DNA of 64,000 nucleotides. It comes from Tubulanus polymorphus. Taxonomy: Eukaryota; Nemertea; Palaeonemertea; Tubulaniformes; Tubulanidae. Below the pieces are notes generated by a model that saw only the letters and a list, made by a program, of their open reading frames with translations, was not told where the DNA came from and did not search any database. Positions 1 to 12,400 of this stretch are shown in pieces. The position numbers were made by a program, and so were the translations under genes. The stretch spans positions 3,832,485 through 3,896,484 of the forward strand of contig NC_134027.1 in NCBI RefSeq assembly GCF_964204645.1, in the 5' to 3' direction. Within the stretch, counting starts at the first letter, position 1. Every line of letters begins with the position of its first letter.

Positions 1-444
1 CGCCACACCGCGAAATCCCAATTATTTTCAGGTTGAAATTGATCAGTACTAAATCGATGCGTCTATAAATATCTGATAGCATGATTTATTCAAAATCAGG
101 GGTAAGAGTATTTCTGTATTCCATTCATTTTAGCATTTATTCAAATACACGAATAGGTGTATATCTAAATGTCCATGTTGTTTCGTGTTTTGAAAAGTTA
201 TTTTGTAATCGCTAAAGAATTTCGTTCAATATCGTTAAAACCAAGTTTACGAAAAGCTATTCATGCTCACCTTACAAATCTCCAGAAAAACGAAAAACCG
301 TTGTATATATCCATATGTACCGCATTCGAGCTGTCACAGATTATGCATTTGCCAGTAGTACAATCTACCGCTGCATTTTAATATCAGATAGACATCTAAT
401 GAATACACGCGCTCTGTAATTGTGAAATTGTATCTCTCTTGCAG

Positions 445-553
445 GGCGGTGCAGCAAATACTTATATGACGTCCAGAAACCCAACAATTATAGAATTTAA
501 CCCGAAAATAGCTTTTATACTTCCGAATGCCCTAAGATTGATAACACTAGATG
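445..553 (+). CDS. candidate internal exon, unknown gene
   Basis: The segment is open for 36 codons plus one base. A pyrimidine-rich tract ending in GCAG precedes it and a GTAAAT donor follows. The translation includes PTIIEFNPKIAFILPN, which looks coding rather than random, but I do not recognise the family. No neighbouring exon could be joined with confidence. It could be the end of a gene entering from the left edge, a pseudo-exon, or chance. Confidence 0.25.
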
Positions 554-1090
554 GTAAATAACGCAAAATATTATGTTCGTGATGTTTGATGGAAAATCGA
601 TGTTGTTCGTTTTAACCACACCTATCGGTTCCAAACTAGATACGTATGAAACATCACAGTATATTGTATTCTTGTTGCCGCCATTAGGTAAACTGATAAT
701 ATCTCAAATCGTTCGTCGGCGTCGCTATCCTGCTGATTGTGCGTAATCGAGCCAGTCTTTCTCTCAAAATGTCGGATAGCAATTTTGCACCGAACAAAAA
801 GAAAATAGTCCGCCTAATGATGGTGATGATATTTACCCTTTCATGAGTAGCTTCATCTGTAAACAGATAGAATCTCTGCACCATTTTGATACATGTTGTC
901 TCTGCTTGAGGCTTGCTTACATTTTTGTTCGATCGTTTCCAGAAATAAAAGAACACTACTATACACTTGTTTGAATAAATACGTATTTTATTCGATACAT
1001 TTATACATGGTAAATGGTGGTTTACAAGAATAATGACATTTGAAACATACTTAGAAAAACATTTATAACATAGAAATCCCTGTTTCTAAA

Positions 1091-1204
1091 GTTTCCTTGA
1101 TCAAACGTTTTATTCGACGTTTCATGACGAAACGTCGAATAAGATATTAGCTCAAGGAAATTTTTTGGACTCATCTTTCTTAAGTATTATGGGATTTTAT
1201 CTTA
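1091..1204 (+). repeat. inverted repeat with GAAACGTCG tail, retroelement-like
   Basis: A 14-bp perfect hairpin stem lies at 1110-1123 and 1129-1142, with a 5-nt loop. Weaker outer arms TTTCCTTGA and TCAAGGAAA flank it. The right arm begins GAAACGTCG, and 61 nt after the start of that motif comes TGGGATTTTATCTTA (1190-1204). The same two motifs recur in the same order at 52009-52099, so both look like ends of one repeat family. No ORF is associated. Confidence 0.45.
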
Positions 1205-1479
1205 AATTGTCGTGACAACACGGATAGAGCGTTTCATCAGGCTTATTAGAAAAGAACCATTTATTTAAATTTTACGAACAATTCCTTCGGGAACAGTAAT
1301 CTAATCATGCTTATAGGCGAAAAGTCTCTAGGTCATTATTACAACAGTCCGGTCGGAAAGTAACAGATGGCTAGAACTCCATATATTATTTAATTTGGAA
1401 CAAAAATAGATGGATTATCAAGTATGGAGTCTTATAAACGACAACCAAATCATCTTTTTCTGGAGGCTTAACAGATTCT

Positions 1480-4400
1480 TCAAATGATTTGACAGACATG
1501 TTGACAACAACGATGCGGGGGGTCAGGTGCGTAGATCTTATCATCGAGACCGTAGACCCAAAAACAGCGCTCACTATCCTTCCATGTGTACCAGCACTGT
1601 GTTACTGGCACTCCACGCAAAACGTGACGCTGAAAAGACGTAGATGATAATTTCTTAATTGAATGGAAATGATTATTTCATTATCAAAAATCACTGTGTT
1701 AAATTTAGGATCGTTTATCTCGCAAATATGCACGGAGAACAGTTATACTTCGCTATTATCGTGATATTTATTTATGGCATCAGCGGGATAAAAACAAATC
1801 AAACAGAAAACTCATTATCCGATAGGCGAGTGAGAATATGAATAAAGCGCATGTCTATATGCAGTAGAAGATTACATCGTTGTATCAGAAATATCCAATT
1901 ATGCGGCTAAATATATAACAAACGATCGATGATGTGTAGAAAATGGTTTTCAAGTTTCCAAGTTGTAGTGCCGCAGAGAACAATATACGTATATTATATG
2001 TTGTTAGGTAGTTTACATTTTCGAAATGAAATCAATACGTGTGATACATACCTGTTTAATGAGTCTTTGATGCGGAAACGAGTCGTGATGCTCTTTAACC
2101 AATCGCTGGGATACGATATTAATCGCTTCAATATCATGAGTAGTGATCGGTGAGATCTTGAAATGTCAAAAATAAATCGCAGTTTTTAATTTTTCATTCT
2201 ACGTATCTAACGATAGCAGCAAAAATAATAGTATTTATTATCTATATATTGGAAAAAATAATGTTATTTTCTTGCTGAAACTGATGAAAATTTCTTTGTC
2301 TTAATTCTATTTTCTAGGAAATTGTTAAGTTTAGTACTACTGTAGTAGTTTGTTATAAAAACAAGTAGGTGCATACGTGAGTTTGTGTCTCCTGGAATAC
2401 AGTCGTGCCGTCAGCAGATCGAATTAGATCATCGTGAAGACCAGTTTCTTCTAAGGTACAATCACTCATGTAATTAGTGCTGTAAATATCAATAATATTA
2501 CCATCATTCATGATTCGCCAAACACCAAACCTGATTTAGATACAGGATCTATTTATTCGATCACAAATTGAGCTAGTGAATGGTTTTGAATTCGTTTCTT
2601 ACTAATGGACACCTAGACATATGTAGATATTTAGATTTCCGAAGCCTTCGCAGATCGAACAAACCATTAGTCCACCTCCTTCACACATTGTACACCTATA
2701 GAATAGAAATATAAACAAAAATTTCTCGGATTCCAATATATATTGAGATGTGTATACGTAATATCATACGACTTTGCAATTATCACTTGTGTTTTCCACT
2801 GGTTCCGCACAATTTACAAGTGGATGATGTCTTGGTGGTCGAAGTGTCAGAATGCGCCCTTCTACATTTGGTACAATCTGCTATACCCAGTGTCTCACAT
2901 GTGGTACAACGTCGATATCCACGTCCACGGCATTCGTAACATGGCTAAAACATAAACTTGATTATCACACTGGCAGTTACGAAGCCCATGTATTTTAGTT
3001 AGGCGGTATGATCGCTCTAGTTTATACGTCTTTAGACTTTAAAACGATTTAATTTTCGTCTTTAAGGTCCATCGTAGGGTTATTCTTTGTTAATTATACC
3101 GGCCGTGAAGGACACTCACCAAACTCTGCACGGATTCGACGATTCGTCTGTGTTTACTGTGAGTATGGAACATTTTCTCCGGAATACAATCGATTGACCA
3201 AGGGTCATCCAGTAACTTTGGTTCTGTCTGTGGAACTTGTGTTTGTTTCGTATTTGGTTCGATTTTAAGCATGACACTTCTTGTTTCTGCGAATGATTCG
3301 ACGCCATACTGAAATAAAGACAGTTCTCTTTTACTCTGATATTTTTCTCTACTTCTTCCATATATATACTGCGTCTAGCGAAGACTCACGTGTAAAACTG
3401 TAGTGGGTTGAATTTTTGTGATGGTCATCATGTCGCCGAACCTTTTTCCATGAACACATTTCTTCTCCAGGTATTTACTGATTGCTTCTCGACAATCTGA
3501 CTCTTTTTTGCAGCCGACTCTAAAAAAGCGTCCGAAAAGACAAATTATGCTTCGACCCATTCTTAGCAGCATTAGGTAAGACGATGGATATATTCAATTA
3601 CGTGTGTATCGATTACCTTTCGAACTGATGCGGGTATGGATGATTTGTTGGAGTGCTAACAACCTCATGTGTCGACTCAAATGGAAGCAATATCTCTGCA
3701 ATTCAGAAGATAATAACCCTAATAGCGGGAATATGACACATTACGTGATAGCACGTAGGTATCACATATTCGCTAATTCTACAGAACGTGGAATCTAAGT
3801 TGTTCATAATCCTACAATTCATATTCTTATGCATTTTTAGAACATTCCATGGCGGATATTTGAATGATTCCCGATTTCACGATTGCATTTATACGATAGG
3901 TTATAATTAGCAGCAACACGTCGATGTCATGTGTTACGGAAGCCGGATAAGTTTCTGAACATCATGCGATTCATCGATGTTTACGTGATCTATATGACAC
4001 GTAGTAAGCGAATATGCTGAAATCAGCATGAACATCTACATAGCTGTTCATTACCACGTCACGATTATTACCTTTATTCAGTTCAAGAAAAGGGTAGCCT
4101 TTGTACACGGGCAGTTTTATCGAATCTGGAAGATCAGTCCGCGCTGAAGGTATTTCCCCGCCTATACTTGGGTTCCACGCTGACAAAACAAAAAATAAAT
4201 GCATGCATCATACGGATGTGTATAAGTTTTCTATAGAATTATCTCGGATGTTTGAAAATATCAAGACAGACCTCCCATGTATCGTCTTGATTCGGGGCCA
4301 AACGATGTAGAATTTCTTTTCGGTATTTGATTCGCCGAGTCTGTGGTTATATTTTTACTCGACGGTGGTCCTCCGAACGGACATGGACCACCGAAACTGC

Positions 4401-4986
4401 CAATCGCAGGAATAGGATCCCCTTTGATAGAAATTCAAGAATATGTCATCAAGAGCTGTTTGAAACGCAGCGGGAAAATGCGCATTTACTATGAAGAAGT
4501 AGACAGATGTGCTTTTTACATAAACCACACAACTACACGCGTAAAAAGAAATGAAATGGTGACCGGGTCAATCAAATTATTGCCGCTCGTTTATCGTTTC
4601 CGATGTGTTTCCTCTTTCGCTATTTTCACCACGGACAATTTCATTAGTGGCTGCCAAAGGAAGGAGCAGGGGCAAAGGCGCGACGAAAAAAAAAACAATT
4701 TTTGTACCGTATTGATAAAACAACACGCGTGGATCGTTATTCAAGAAATAATCATCCTTCTAAGAAAAAGGTGGACACACTGGCAATGCAAAAAATATTA
4801 TTTCCATTCCCGGCTTGAGGTTAAATTATTGCAAGGTGATTTTAGTTTGTTCTTCGCTAACTTCCTCAGATGTATTACCTTCGAGACTGATGTGCATAGC
4901 CGTATCTTCAAAACAGCCTTCATTGTGCATTGAACTTTGTCTGCGTCTTCCGTCACGAAATATCATCGTTCTAACGTTTATAAAGG
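1480..4986 (-). CDS. SSUH2-like protein (DnaJ-type cysteine-rich zinc finger), 5' end not found
   Basis: Eleven coding exons join with continuous phase on the minus strand: 4879-4986, 4359-4421, 4072-4179, 3617-3695, 3390-3519, 3120-3308, 2787-2944, 2603-2695, 2377-2479, 2052-2156 and 1480-1629 (stop TGA at 1480-1482). They give about 427 residues. The middle shows REAISKYLEKKC and YGVESFAETRS, which parallel the region before the zinc finger in vertebrate SSUH2. Next comes a cysteine array in CxxCxGxG style (CYECRGRG, CTTC, CTKC, CKLC, CTMCEGGG, CSICEGFG). The C terminus has WYTWKDSERCFWVYG and RCCQHVC, matching the SSUH2 ending. The N-terminal exons are Pro/Gly-rich (SFGGPCPFGGPP) and less conserved. 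The first coding exon was not identified; a strong donor (CTACAG|GTACGT, near 5140) may end a 5'UTR exon. SSUH2 is a poorly characterised protein linked in humans to tooth development. The family call is firm; the outermost N-terminal exons are less sure. Confidence 0.83.
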
Positions 4987-5904
4987 CTGCAGACTATTCA
5001 ACTACAAGTAACAAGCTAAATTCACTTTCCTGTAATCACACGCATGAACACAAGAAAGAAGGTAACAATAACATAATAATGAGTTTCCTCGTTAATACCT
5101 AAAATTTTGGTTGATTGATATTTGATAAGCATACGTACCTGTAGGATGGCGAGCTGACAATCCGCTACTGATCCAGCCGGCCGACTGACTACCGGTTACT
5201 GACACGATTGATTGCCATGGCTACCAAGCTATCAAGTCGAGAGTGCGCTTACAATATAATTACCGGTAGCTGATAAAACTATGATCCATAGATATAACTT
5301 TTTTGAAAACATTTTGAGTCACTAGTTTTGTAGATGACCCCTCAGACACCTCGGTTGTCGGCTTAGGATTTTGATATCAATATTTTCCGTTTAACGTCGA
5401 CAACGGAGAACTTTAGGAGATTCCACCGACACAAACAGAGCTGCTAAATGAGCAGCTCATTACATCTCTATCGCAAAATAATGACAAAAACTCCATATTA
5501 CAGCATGAAAGATCACATTGTATTTCATTTGGTAAGTATTTACAGTACAATTCAAATAAAGTCAAGTGAAATAAAGCGGAACCTCGTTACAACGAACTCG
5601 GATACAACGATTCATCGGATTCACTGTATATTCATTTTAAATTCTATGTGTACTATGTCCATGCATCCTAAAAAATATTGAACGTCTAGAATGAAGAAAA
5701 AGTGATTCTCGCTGATTATTTAACGGGAAAAAAAGCTTTCCATTGAAACAACAGCGTCATAAACGTCATGAATTCCTTTAAAATTAAATTCATTTATGAA
5801 CAGATACAGAAAGAGGACAACTACATGTAAAACACAATAACCATACATTATCGTACACACTAAACTTGATTTATATGTGATATCTTTTTTTTAAAAGACG
5901 CTTA
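4987..5904. other. upstream region of the SSUH2-like gene, no recognised coding exon
   Basis: The region 5130-5260 is less AT-rich than its surroundings and contains a good minus-strand donor near 5140, so it may hold the promoter and a 5'UTR exon of the SSUH2-like gene. The longest ORF (5448-5681, plus) has no recognisable protein. A fragment of a pogo-like element lies at 5576-5614. Confidence 0.3.
5576..5614 (+). repeat. fragment of a pogo/Tigger-like terminal repeat
   Basis: GCGGAACCTCGTTACAACGA closely resembles the terminal repeats of the MITE at 26609-26746 and the general GTGGAACCTCGTT terminus common in pogo-type elements. No matching inverted end was found nearby, so this is a solo fragment. 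Confidence 0.45.
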
Positions 5905-6381
5905 GGCTAAAAAAAAATGATACCTTGTTTCTCCGCTCTGCTGAGCTCAAATGTTGACCCGGCCGGCCGCCTATCTACCCTATACATTACTTTTTTTTAA
6001 ATCCTGATCAATTTTACCATAACAGACCCGGCAGTTATCGGAATGAACTGTTTATAAATCTTATCATATTTTACAAAAATGATCCGGCCGCTGCGGAGAA
6101 ACAAGGTATCATTTGAAATGGACAGCGAGTTACCAAATGCTGCGCACCCTATCCTTGGTATCATCGTCACCGTATTATGTATCGCAAATCCGATAATGGC
6201 TTTATTCAGACCAGATCCCACTCACGAGAAAAGACCGATATTCAACTGGAGCCATCGTATCGTTGGTGGATTATCATAACAGACCCGGCCGCTATAGAAA
6301 TGAACTGTTTATAAATTTTATCATATTTTACAAAAATGACCCGGCCACTGCAGAGAAACAAGGTATCATTTTTGTTTAGCC
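5905..6381 (-). mobile_element. composite PIF/Harbinger-like MITE carrying captured host exon
   Basis: The left 208 bp is a near-complete minus-orientation copy of the MITE family at 25292-25510 and 26778-26997, missing only the last dozen bases of its right end. The right 107 bp (6275-6381) is a second, half copy that ends in the normal terminus TTTGTTTAGCC. Between them sit 161 bp of unrelated DNA (6114-6274) containing an intact exon. Left flank TTA and right flank TAA would fit a TWA-type target preference, but the duplication is not exact. Confidence 0.7.
6126..6265 (+). pseudogene. orphan exon of a DOMON/cytochrome b561 (ferric-chelate reductase 1-like) gene
   Basis: The 140-nt segment is flanked by GGACAG and TTG|GTGGAT, which fit acceptor and donor. 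It encodes 46 uninterrupted codons including HPILGIIVTVLCIANPIMAL and FRPDPTHEKRPIFNWSH. This is the hallmark transmembrane stretch of eukaryotic cytochrome b561 domains in FRRS1-type reductases, including the heme-ligand-type histidine region. No other exon of such a gene was seen nearby on the plus strand. MITE sequence abuts it on both sides, leaving only about 10 nt of possible intron each side. I infer a captured, non-functional gene fragment. The alternative is a true exon of a gene whose introns were invaded on both sides. Confidence 0.7.
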
Positions 6382-6541
6382 TAATACTGTTTTTCACCTA
6401 TATCAGAAATGTGAACTATAGATCGATTTAAAAATATATACAAATAAAATTAATCAAGGGAGTTAAAAATATCCGATAATTCATAGAATGATTTACAGCG
6501 AGATTAAATTCCACTATCAGGATGATTCATATAGCGCTGTA

Positions 6542-7742
6542 TCACTGCATTATACGACCTTCAGGATGTGGATAAGGCACTCCAAACTGTTTACACAGTC
6601 TGTATAAAGTCTTTTCATATTCGCGGTTGAGCTTAGCCGACTGCTGTAAACCATACTTCAGGTCTTTAATTTCATCGAAAAAGCCCTGAAAAAAGAAAGA
6701 TAGACATGGAAAACCTATGAATTTTCGTTTGAATAGTGTTTTGATATTTTCTGGAAAATGAATCTCCATGTATTAAAAGCTAATTTTCATGGACAGTCTT
6801 TACCTTATCCAATCCAGTTAATTCTTTTCTGAATTTATCATTTTCTTTTTTTAATCTCTCATTCTCTACTGACAATTCTTTTAAACGCGCGTTGTCCAAG
6901 CGCACATTTTTCTTGTTCTTCTTTCCAGGGGTTGCATCTTTTTGTTTGGCAGTGACTGCCTGCAACTTTTCTTCCTGTAATTTCATCTCCAATTCGTTGA
7001 CTTTCAGCTGGAAAGAATAATCATAAAATCCTCCTGTAAATACAATATGCCTGCATAAATCCCACAATTAATGAGAAACATATTCAGGAATATTGTCAGT
7101 GTTTCTGAAGATGGCTATTAGGATTTATTTGAAACGTTGAATTCAAGATTATAATAAATCATATTTAAGGGAACTAAGACAACAATTCAAACTTGTAAGG
7201 TTAAGCTTTAACTTTTTTCATAACTCACACTCAATGCTGTAATTGTATCTGTGTGTTCCATATTTATCTTCAGTTCCTTTTCGTATCTCCTCATTAAACT
7301 GTTGTGCATAGACATCAATCTAAAACATTGAGACACCACTGAGAAATATATACCAGTCACCAGAATACATATCTCCAAGCGATAAACAGAATATTATTCC
7401 GAATGAGTTTTGAATATTCACTCACTTTTTCGTCTTAGCTGCTTCTTCAATTCCTGCCATCGGTTTGGGTTCTTTTTTCTGAATTCGTGCGTAAGTTCGA
7501 GATCCACCTTCAGTTTGAACATATGTGCTGTAGATTGAAATATAGAATAATCAGGTTAAGTAGAAATAAACGTTAGGTTCAGCTAATCTTTGTCTCACAT
7601 ACCTTCTTGTCGTGACAAAGTTTTTCAGCATCTCCTCAACTTTTGATTTCTCCGTCAAGTTTAAAAGCTGCATCTTCAGACCTTTGTTTGTTTCATGAAG
7701 TTTACTGATCCTTTTCTTGAGTTTTATGTTTTCTGCATTAAG
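6542..7742 (-). CDS. CEP290-like C-terminal exons (5' partial)
   Basis: Five phase-compatible exons: 7603-7742, 7426-7527, 7229-7319, 6804-7007 and 6542-6685 (stop TGA at 6542-6544), together 226 residues. The first, third and fourth exons read as coiled coil (for example KLKKRISKLHETNKGLKMQL and LKELSVENERLKKEN). The last exon starts GFFDEIKDLKYG and continues KLNREYEKTLYRLCKQFGV. This resembles the end of CEP290, the ciliary transition-zone scaffold, where an FFEEIEDLKYNY block precedes the final helix. The first exon listed starts with an acceptor (GATACAG), so more coding sequence must lie upstream. None was found before the plus-strand gene at 12.78 kb, although CEP290 is normally about 2,400 residues. 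The upstream intron contains the transposon at 7943-9419. It may be a truncated duplicate, a short paralogue, or a gene with exons I failed to see. Confidence 0.6.
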
Positions 7743-7942
7743 CTGTATCAAGGATCAAGGAACAATCATAAAATAACATATATAATAAATGAAATAATAT
7801 ATTTGTAATTCGAATAAATAATCCTAATCTTTCCAAAGGGGCTTGTCACATTTGATAGTGAAGTGGTAAAACCGGTTTACCCAATACAGAAACAGGTCTA
7901 CTACTCATAAAGTTAAAAGTAGATTTTTATCCTATTCCTTCC

Positions 7943-9419
7943 CAGTCAGGAACACTTTCCAAAAACGGCTTATTCTGCCAATTTCGGCGTTTTCCGCCAA
8001 TAACGGCAGAATCAGTCGTTTATGGATCACTCAGTTTTGAAACTTTTACAGTCGTTTATGGCTTAATCAGCCAGTTTCAGCTCACTAAGTTTCGAGTTTT
8101 GCTTTAAAGTTTTTTGCGCACTTCCGGTCAAAATAGCGCATGTTGCCGATTACGTCATAATCTCGAGCAGACGATAAGCTTTCATATGACGCTAGGATGG
8201 AAATTTTTGAGCTAGGTAAAGTGGTCAAATTCACGTTTTTCTAAATGATTACGTCATATGCAGCCCAAAAACTCCGGGAAAACTCTCAAAACTACTACAG
8301 CATGAAACAAGTTTATTAATCATGATTTTTGTTAAAAATAAATTTGGGAACTAGTTTTAAAAACTATTATAAAGTTTTCAATTAAATGTTGCCATGGGTA
8401 CACATAAAAACATTTGCCATTTCTGGCGTATTCCGCCGTTTTTGGCGTAGCTAGTTTTATAATCATAAACTATTAAGCCATTATTGGCAGTCCACTTGTT
8501 ATATATGAGGATTCCCCCACCCGCTTAGACGTTTTCCCTTGTGTCTACAGGGTACTTTTTTTCGGAATAAAATAATTAATTTGCTGAGGTGCACGGATGT
8601 GTAAATATTATATGTTAAAAATGAAAATAAAATTATTATTATAATTATCATTCTCATAAGACAAATCAATCATGGATGTATAAACTAGTGTATCAAAAAT
8701 CTAGTTTTAAGTTTTGCCCATGGTCTTATCTTGCCTAATAAAGCATAGAATGGTTGAGGGATATATTGCACTGCATATGATGTTGGTTAATTGAAGGTAA
8801 TTAACATCTTCGATGCCTCCCAGCTAATTGGACTTGCGATGGGTAGTGATTGAATGAATTAGTGGCCGATGACGTTACAACACTCAAAATCAATACAGCT
8901 GTATCTAGATTCATTTCAAAATACAACAAACATTTTCGAAACAATTTGGGATACATGTATGTATATATTTATTACATAGAATACAGGTATAAAGAAAGAA
9001 CAGAATTCAAATACATTAGCCATCGGAAACCCGTACATTTATATTTAATTCTTTCTTGAAGCCTGGAATGGATCAATGAGATTAATTTTTCGGCGCAAAT
9101 ATACAAATGTATGCCAGCAGAAAAGCGATGATGTCATAATAGGGACTCCCATCGAACTAAGCACTATAAATAGCACCTGTTAAACTATCTAAGCTAAAAC
9201 GCCGTTTCTGGCGATGTAGTTTTAAAAACTGTAACAGCTGAAAACGGTGGAAATGGCGTTTTTTAAGAACAAGCCAAAAATGGCAGAAAACGCCGATTTC
9301 GGCTAAATTGGCAGAAGCAGTTTAAAACTGAGTAATCCATAAATGGCTGATTCCGCCGTTATTGGCGGAAAACGCCGAAATTGGCAGAATAAGCCGTTTT
9401 TGGAAAGTGTTCCTGACTG
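7943..9419. mobile_element. non-autonomous DNA transposon with ~100-bp terminal inverted repeats
   Basis: The ends are CAGTCAGGAACACTTTCC and its complement, and the match continues inward for about 100 bp with few differences. Subterminal DNA is packed with short GGCG/CGCC motifs around AT tracts (near 8440 and 9195-9260). The longest internal ORF is 69 codons and is not transposase-like, so the element is non-autonomous. I could not find an unambiguous target-site duplication (left flank ATTCCTTCC, right flank TGGTGGTGG), so the superfamily is open. Confidence 0.8.
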
Positions 9420-12400
9420 TGGTGGTGGAGGAGGCTCAGTCACTAGTCAGGCTGGATTCAAAATGTGACAAAAAAGTCTTCAAGGACAAGGTGGATATTC
9501 CAAAATTCATCAAAATGACATTAAAAACCTACATGACCACAAGTGTGTATATCAGGTATTTCCATCATGGGACTTGAAAAACAGTCGGATATAAGTAATT
9601 TGAGCACTGAAGGTTGAAATTTTCCTGTCAAAACAAAATTCAAACTTGGTCCTCAAAATCGTATAGCAAAATTGTTCAGTAGCGAATGTAATAAAACTTG
9701 AGCCCAGATTTGGGTCGAATCCTGTAATTCAATTTTGCAGCGCGCGGTGCGTCATTGCCAACCGCGTTTGGGTGCTGTAGAATAGTATGTCCTTCAACGA
9801 CAAGACGCGATACCGACAGTTTTGTATTTTATGTGTCAGCAAGGAAAAGAGTTCTACATGAAGAAACGGACTAGTGAATTCAGACATATTCCATCGATTA
9901 CTGCCTGGCGCTCCAAAATTTTTTAACTCGTCTCAAAATTTAGTGGTCATATATAATGGGTTGTTATGGTTGCCTGTAATGGCCTAATAATAATGCCCCC
10001 AATGGCATTCGTCTTTCTAATATTCAAAAGGCTATTCAACTCGCCGTTGTTTTTTATCAGTTGACTGATCAGTTATGAATGATTTTGTATAGTTTTTATT
10101 TAATTGTGACAAGTAGGTAGGCCTATGACAAGGCAACTAATGACGGCTTTGAGTTAGAGAATATGATGTCGTGATCACTTAGAATTGCTTATATGCCACA
10201 TAAATTGTCAGGTTTGGTTGCTATTCTTGTTTGAAACAGTAGCTAATAAATGTCATGCCAGTGACGCGTGTGTGATGGTTAGTAGTGGGAGGAGTGCCAC
10301 GGTTTTCCTGACGATTGTCACTTGAGAAAATAATGAAAGATCTAGGGAGTGGACGGATTTATTCGATTCTTTGTTATAGGCCTATACTAGTATATATCAC
10401 CAAAAATATTCACAGCTGATGTTATTTGATGTAATGGTAATTTAATTATCATCATTAAATTCTATAAAGCCCTATGAACTGCAATACCAACTAATTCATT
10501 ATCGATTTGATCGAGTGCAATTCATTATCAATTGTCCGTCCATATGTATTTTTCGTGCTAGTGAATCTCTGTAAGGTTGATCAATTTTATTTCATATATA
10601 GAACTGTGAGCTCGCTGCTACCGATGATGCGATGATGCTTCAAAGAAAGAGTTCATTGAGTACATCGAAAACGCCTTATTTCTAGAGGTATCACGAATAT
10701 GAAGATACCCTTGATGTAGGTATTTTGCATTTTCTCTATATAATCCATCCGACAATTTCATTTCTAGGCAAACAGCACTTTAGTCGAGATATGTTTCCTT
10801 TGGGTAGTTAAATAGTACAACCTATTTCAAATCATTTGACGTCATATCAACCGTATGCGTGAACGGGCTTTAGGTTCCAGGGATTTATAGATATTGTTCA
10901 CTGGTAAAATTATCTTCGTGGCAGTTCGTCGTACTGGGCAAGACAGAGATGATCATAACTATCAGATTCATCTGACATTTAACGCATTTTTAGAGGACTT
11001 GTATATATGTGAAGCCTGCCTAAGGCTAGTAGGTTGCGAATTACGAGCTGAATTGATTTGTATCTAGTTGTTCAGGCGGGGGAGTGCGCAACAGTATATG
11101 TATATATATCTAGAGTGTAATTATGTGTGTTTGAATGAATTTTAAGTCATTTAATTTGTTAGAATATAGGGCGACTGGGAGTGGAAGGCAATCCAGGAAT
11201 CGTTCTTATAATATTCTTGACGTTCAATATTGAATTTAATTTGTCAATTTGTCAATTGATAAACACTCGCGCACCATTAAAACGTGTTCAGGTTTCCATT
11301 TGTTTTATCACTTTCGCCAATCAAAATAAGTGAAAAGATTATTCTAAATTTTCAACGTGCCTGTGTTAGAGCCCTGGAGATCATATGCGTGTATAATTCT
11401 TAGAATATTACAGTATTTTTTATGTTGGGTTTAGAATTAGTGTTTTAAGTAAAGCGCAATGAGTCTTTTTTTTTAAAATAGCGCCATATGAAAGCATATT
11501 TTATAATTATTCTTATTCTCATTTATGATTATCTATAAGTATATTTTGTTCAAGAATAAAAACGTTCTATCATTTTACATGGATATTCACTGGAAATTAT
11601 ACTGTTATCTAACATTACATTCTATTCGTATATGCGCGTACGTATAGGTCTACCATATCGTCGCTAATGAATCAAAGCACCCTTAAAAAGGAACCGAAAA
11701 CCACTTAGAAAAATCTCAACCAACAACAAAAATATTCAAATTTGAGACGGAAACAATTTTACAATAGAACGCGGAAATCTTGACAAGACACGTGAATCAT
11801 TGAATGAAATATCTGGAAGACAAAAATGAAAATAGGTATAATACGATTTTGTCTGTTTTCGCAACAATACCTGTTAAACATTATGGTCACGGACATCATT
11901 ATTGTTTCTTTTAACAAGAAATGCAAAGAACTGGATTCTATGATTGTAATGAGTATGCGTTTGTTACGTTACACAAAATAATGATCGATTGTTTGTGGTT
12001 TATCGCAGCGTTTTGTGTTGTATGACTTAATCTGAGACTAAAATAAATGAAAATCTATTGTGTGACAGATTTCACGTCGCGGTTTTCAATACAATCGAAT
12101 ACTGCGATAGTCGATTTAAAAATGTCCGATTTTGGCTCGCAGTATAATTTGAATCAATGTGATTATTGAATACATACCACGTAGGAGTATCTTTTTTACG
12201 TAGTCTAAACAATATTGAATGTGAGATGTAGAGCGTGGGCGTTTTTCTTAATGTTGACATAATCGCACAGTACTGGCATTAGTTGTCACGGTGCCAGGTA
12301 TATATCCATTATATATTTTGTATTACTTCCGTGTGTCGCCACAGAAAACTCAATTACTCATTCAGCAATATTCATTCATAAATTTCATCGTATCTTTCAT

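Noticed and set aside
169-381. 70-codon plus-strand ORF at the left edge
   Set aside because: No recognisable domain and no clear splice link to the candidate exon at 445-553.
684-956. 90-codon minus-strand ORF
   Set aside because: Translation resembles no family I know; possible splice sites inside it do not give a consistent model.
4343-4933. 196-codon plus-strand ORF, the longest in the left part
   Set aside because: It is antisense to two phase-consistent exons of the SSUH2-like gene and has no domain character.
9788-9862. Short ORF starting MSFNDKTRYRQFCILC, zinc-finger-like look
   Set aside because: Stops after 24 codons; no second cysteine/histidine pair or downstream exon could be joined.
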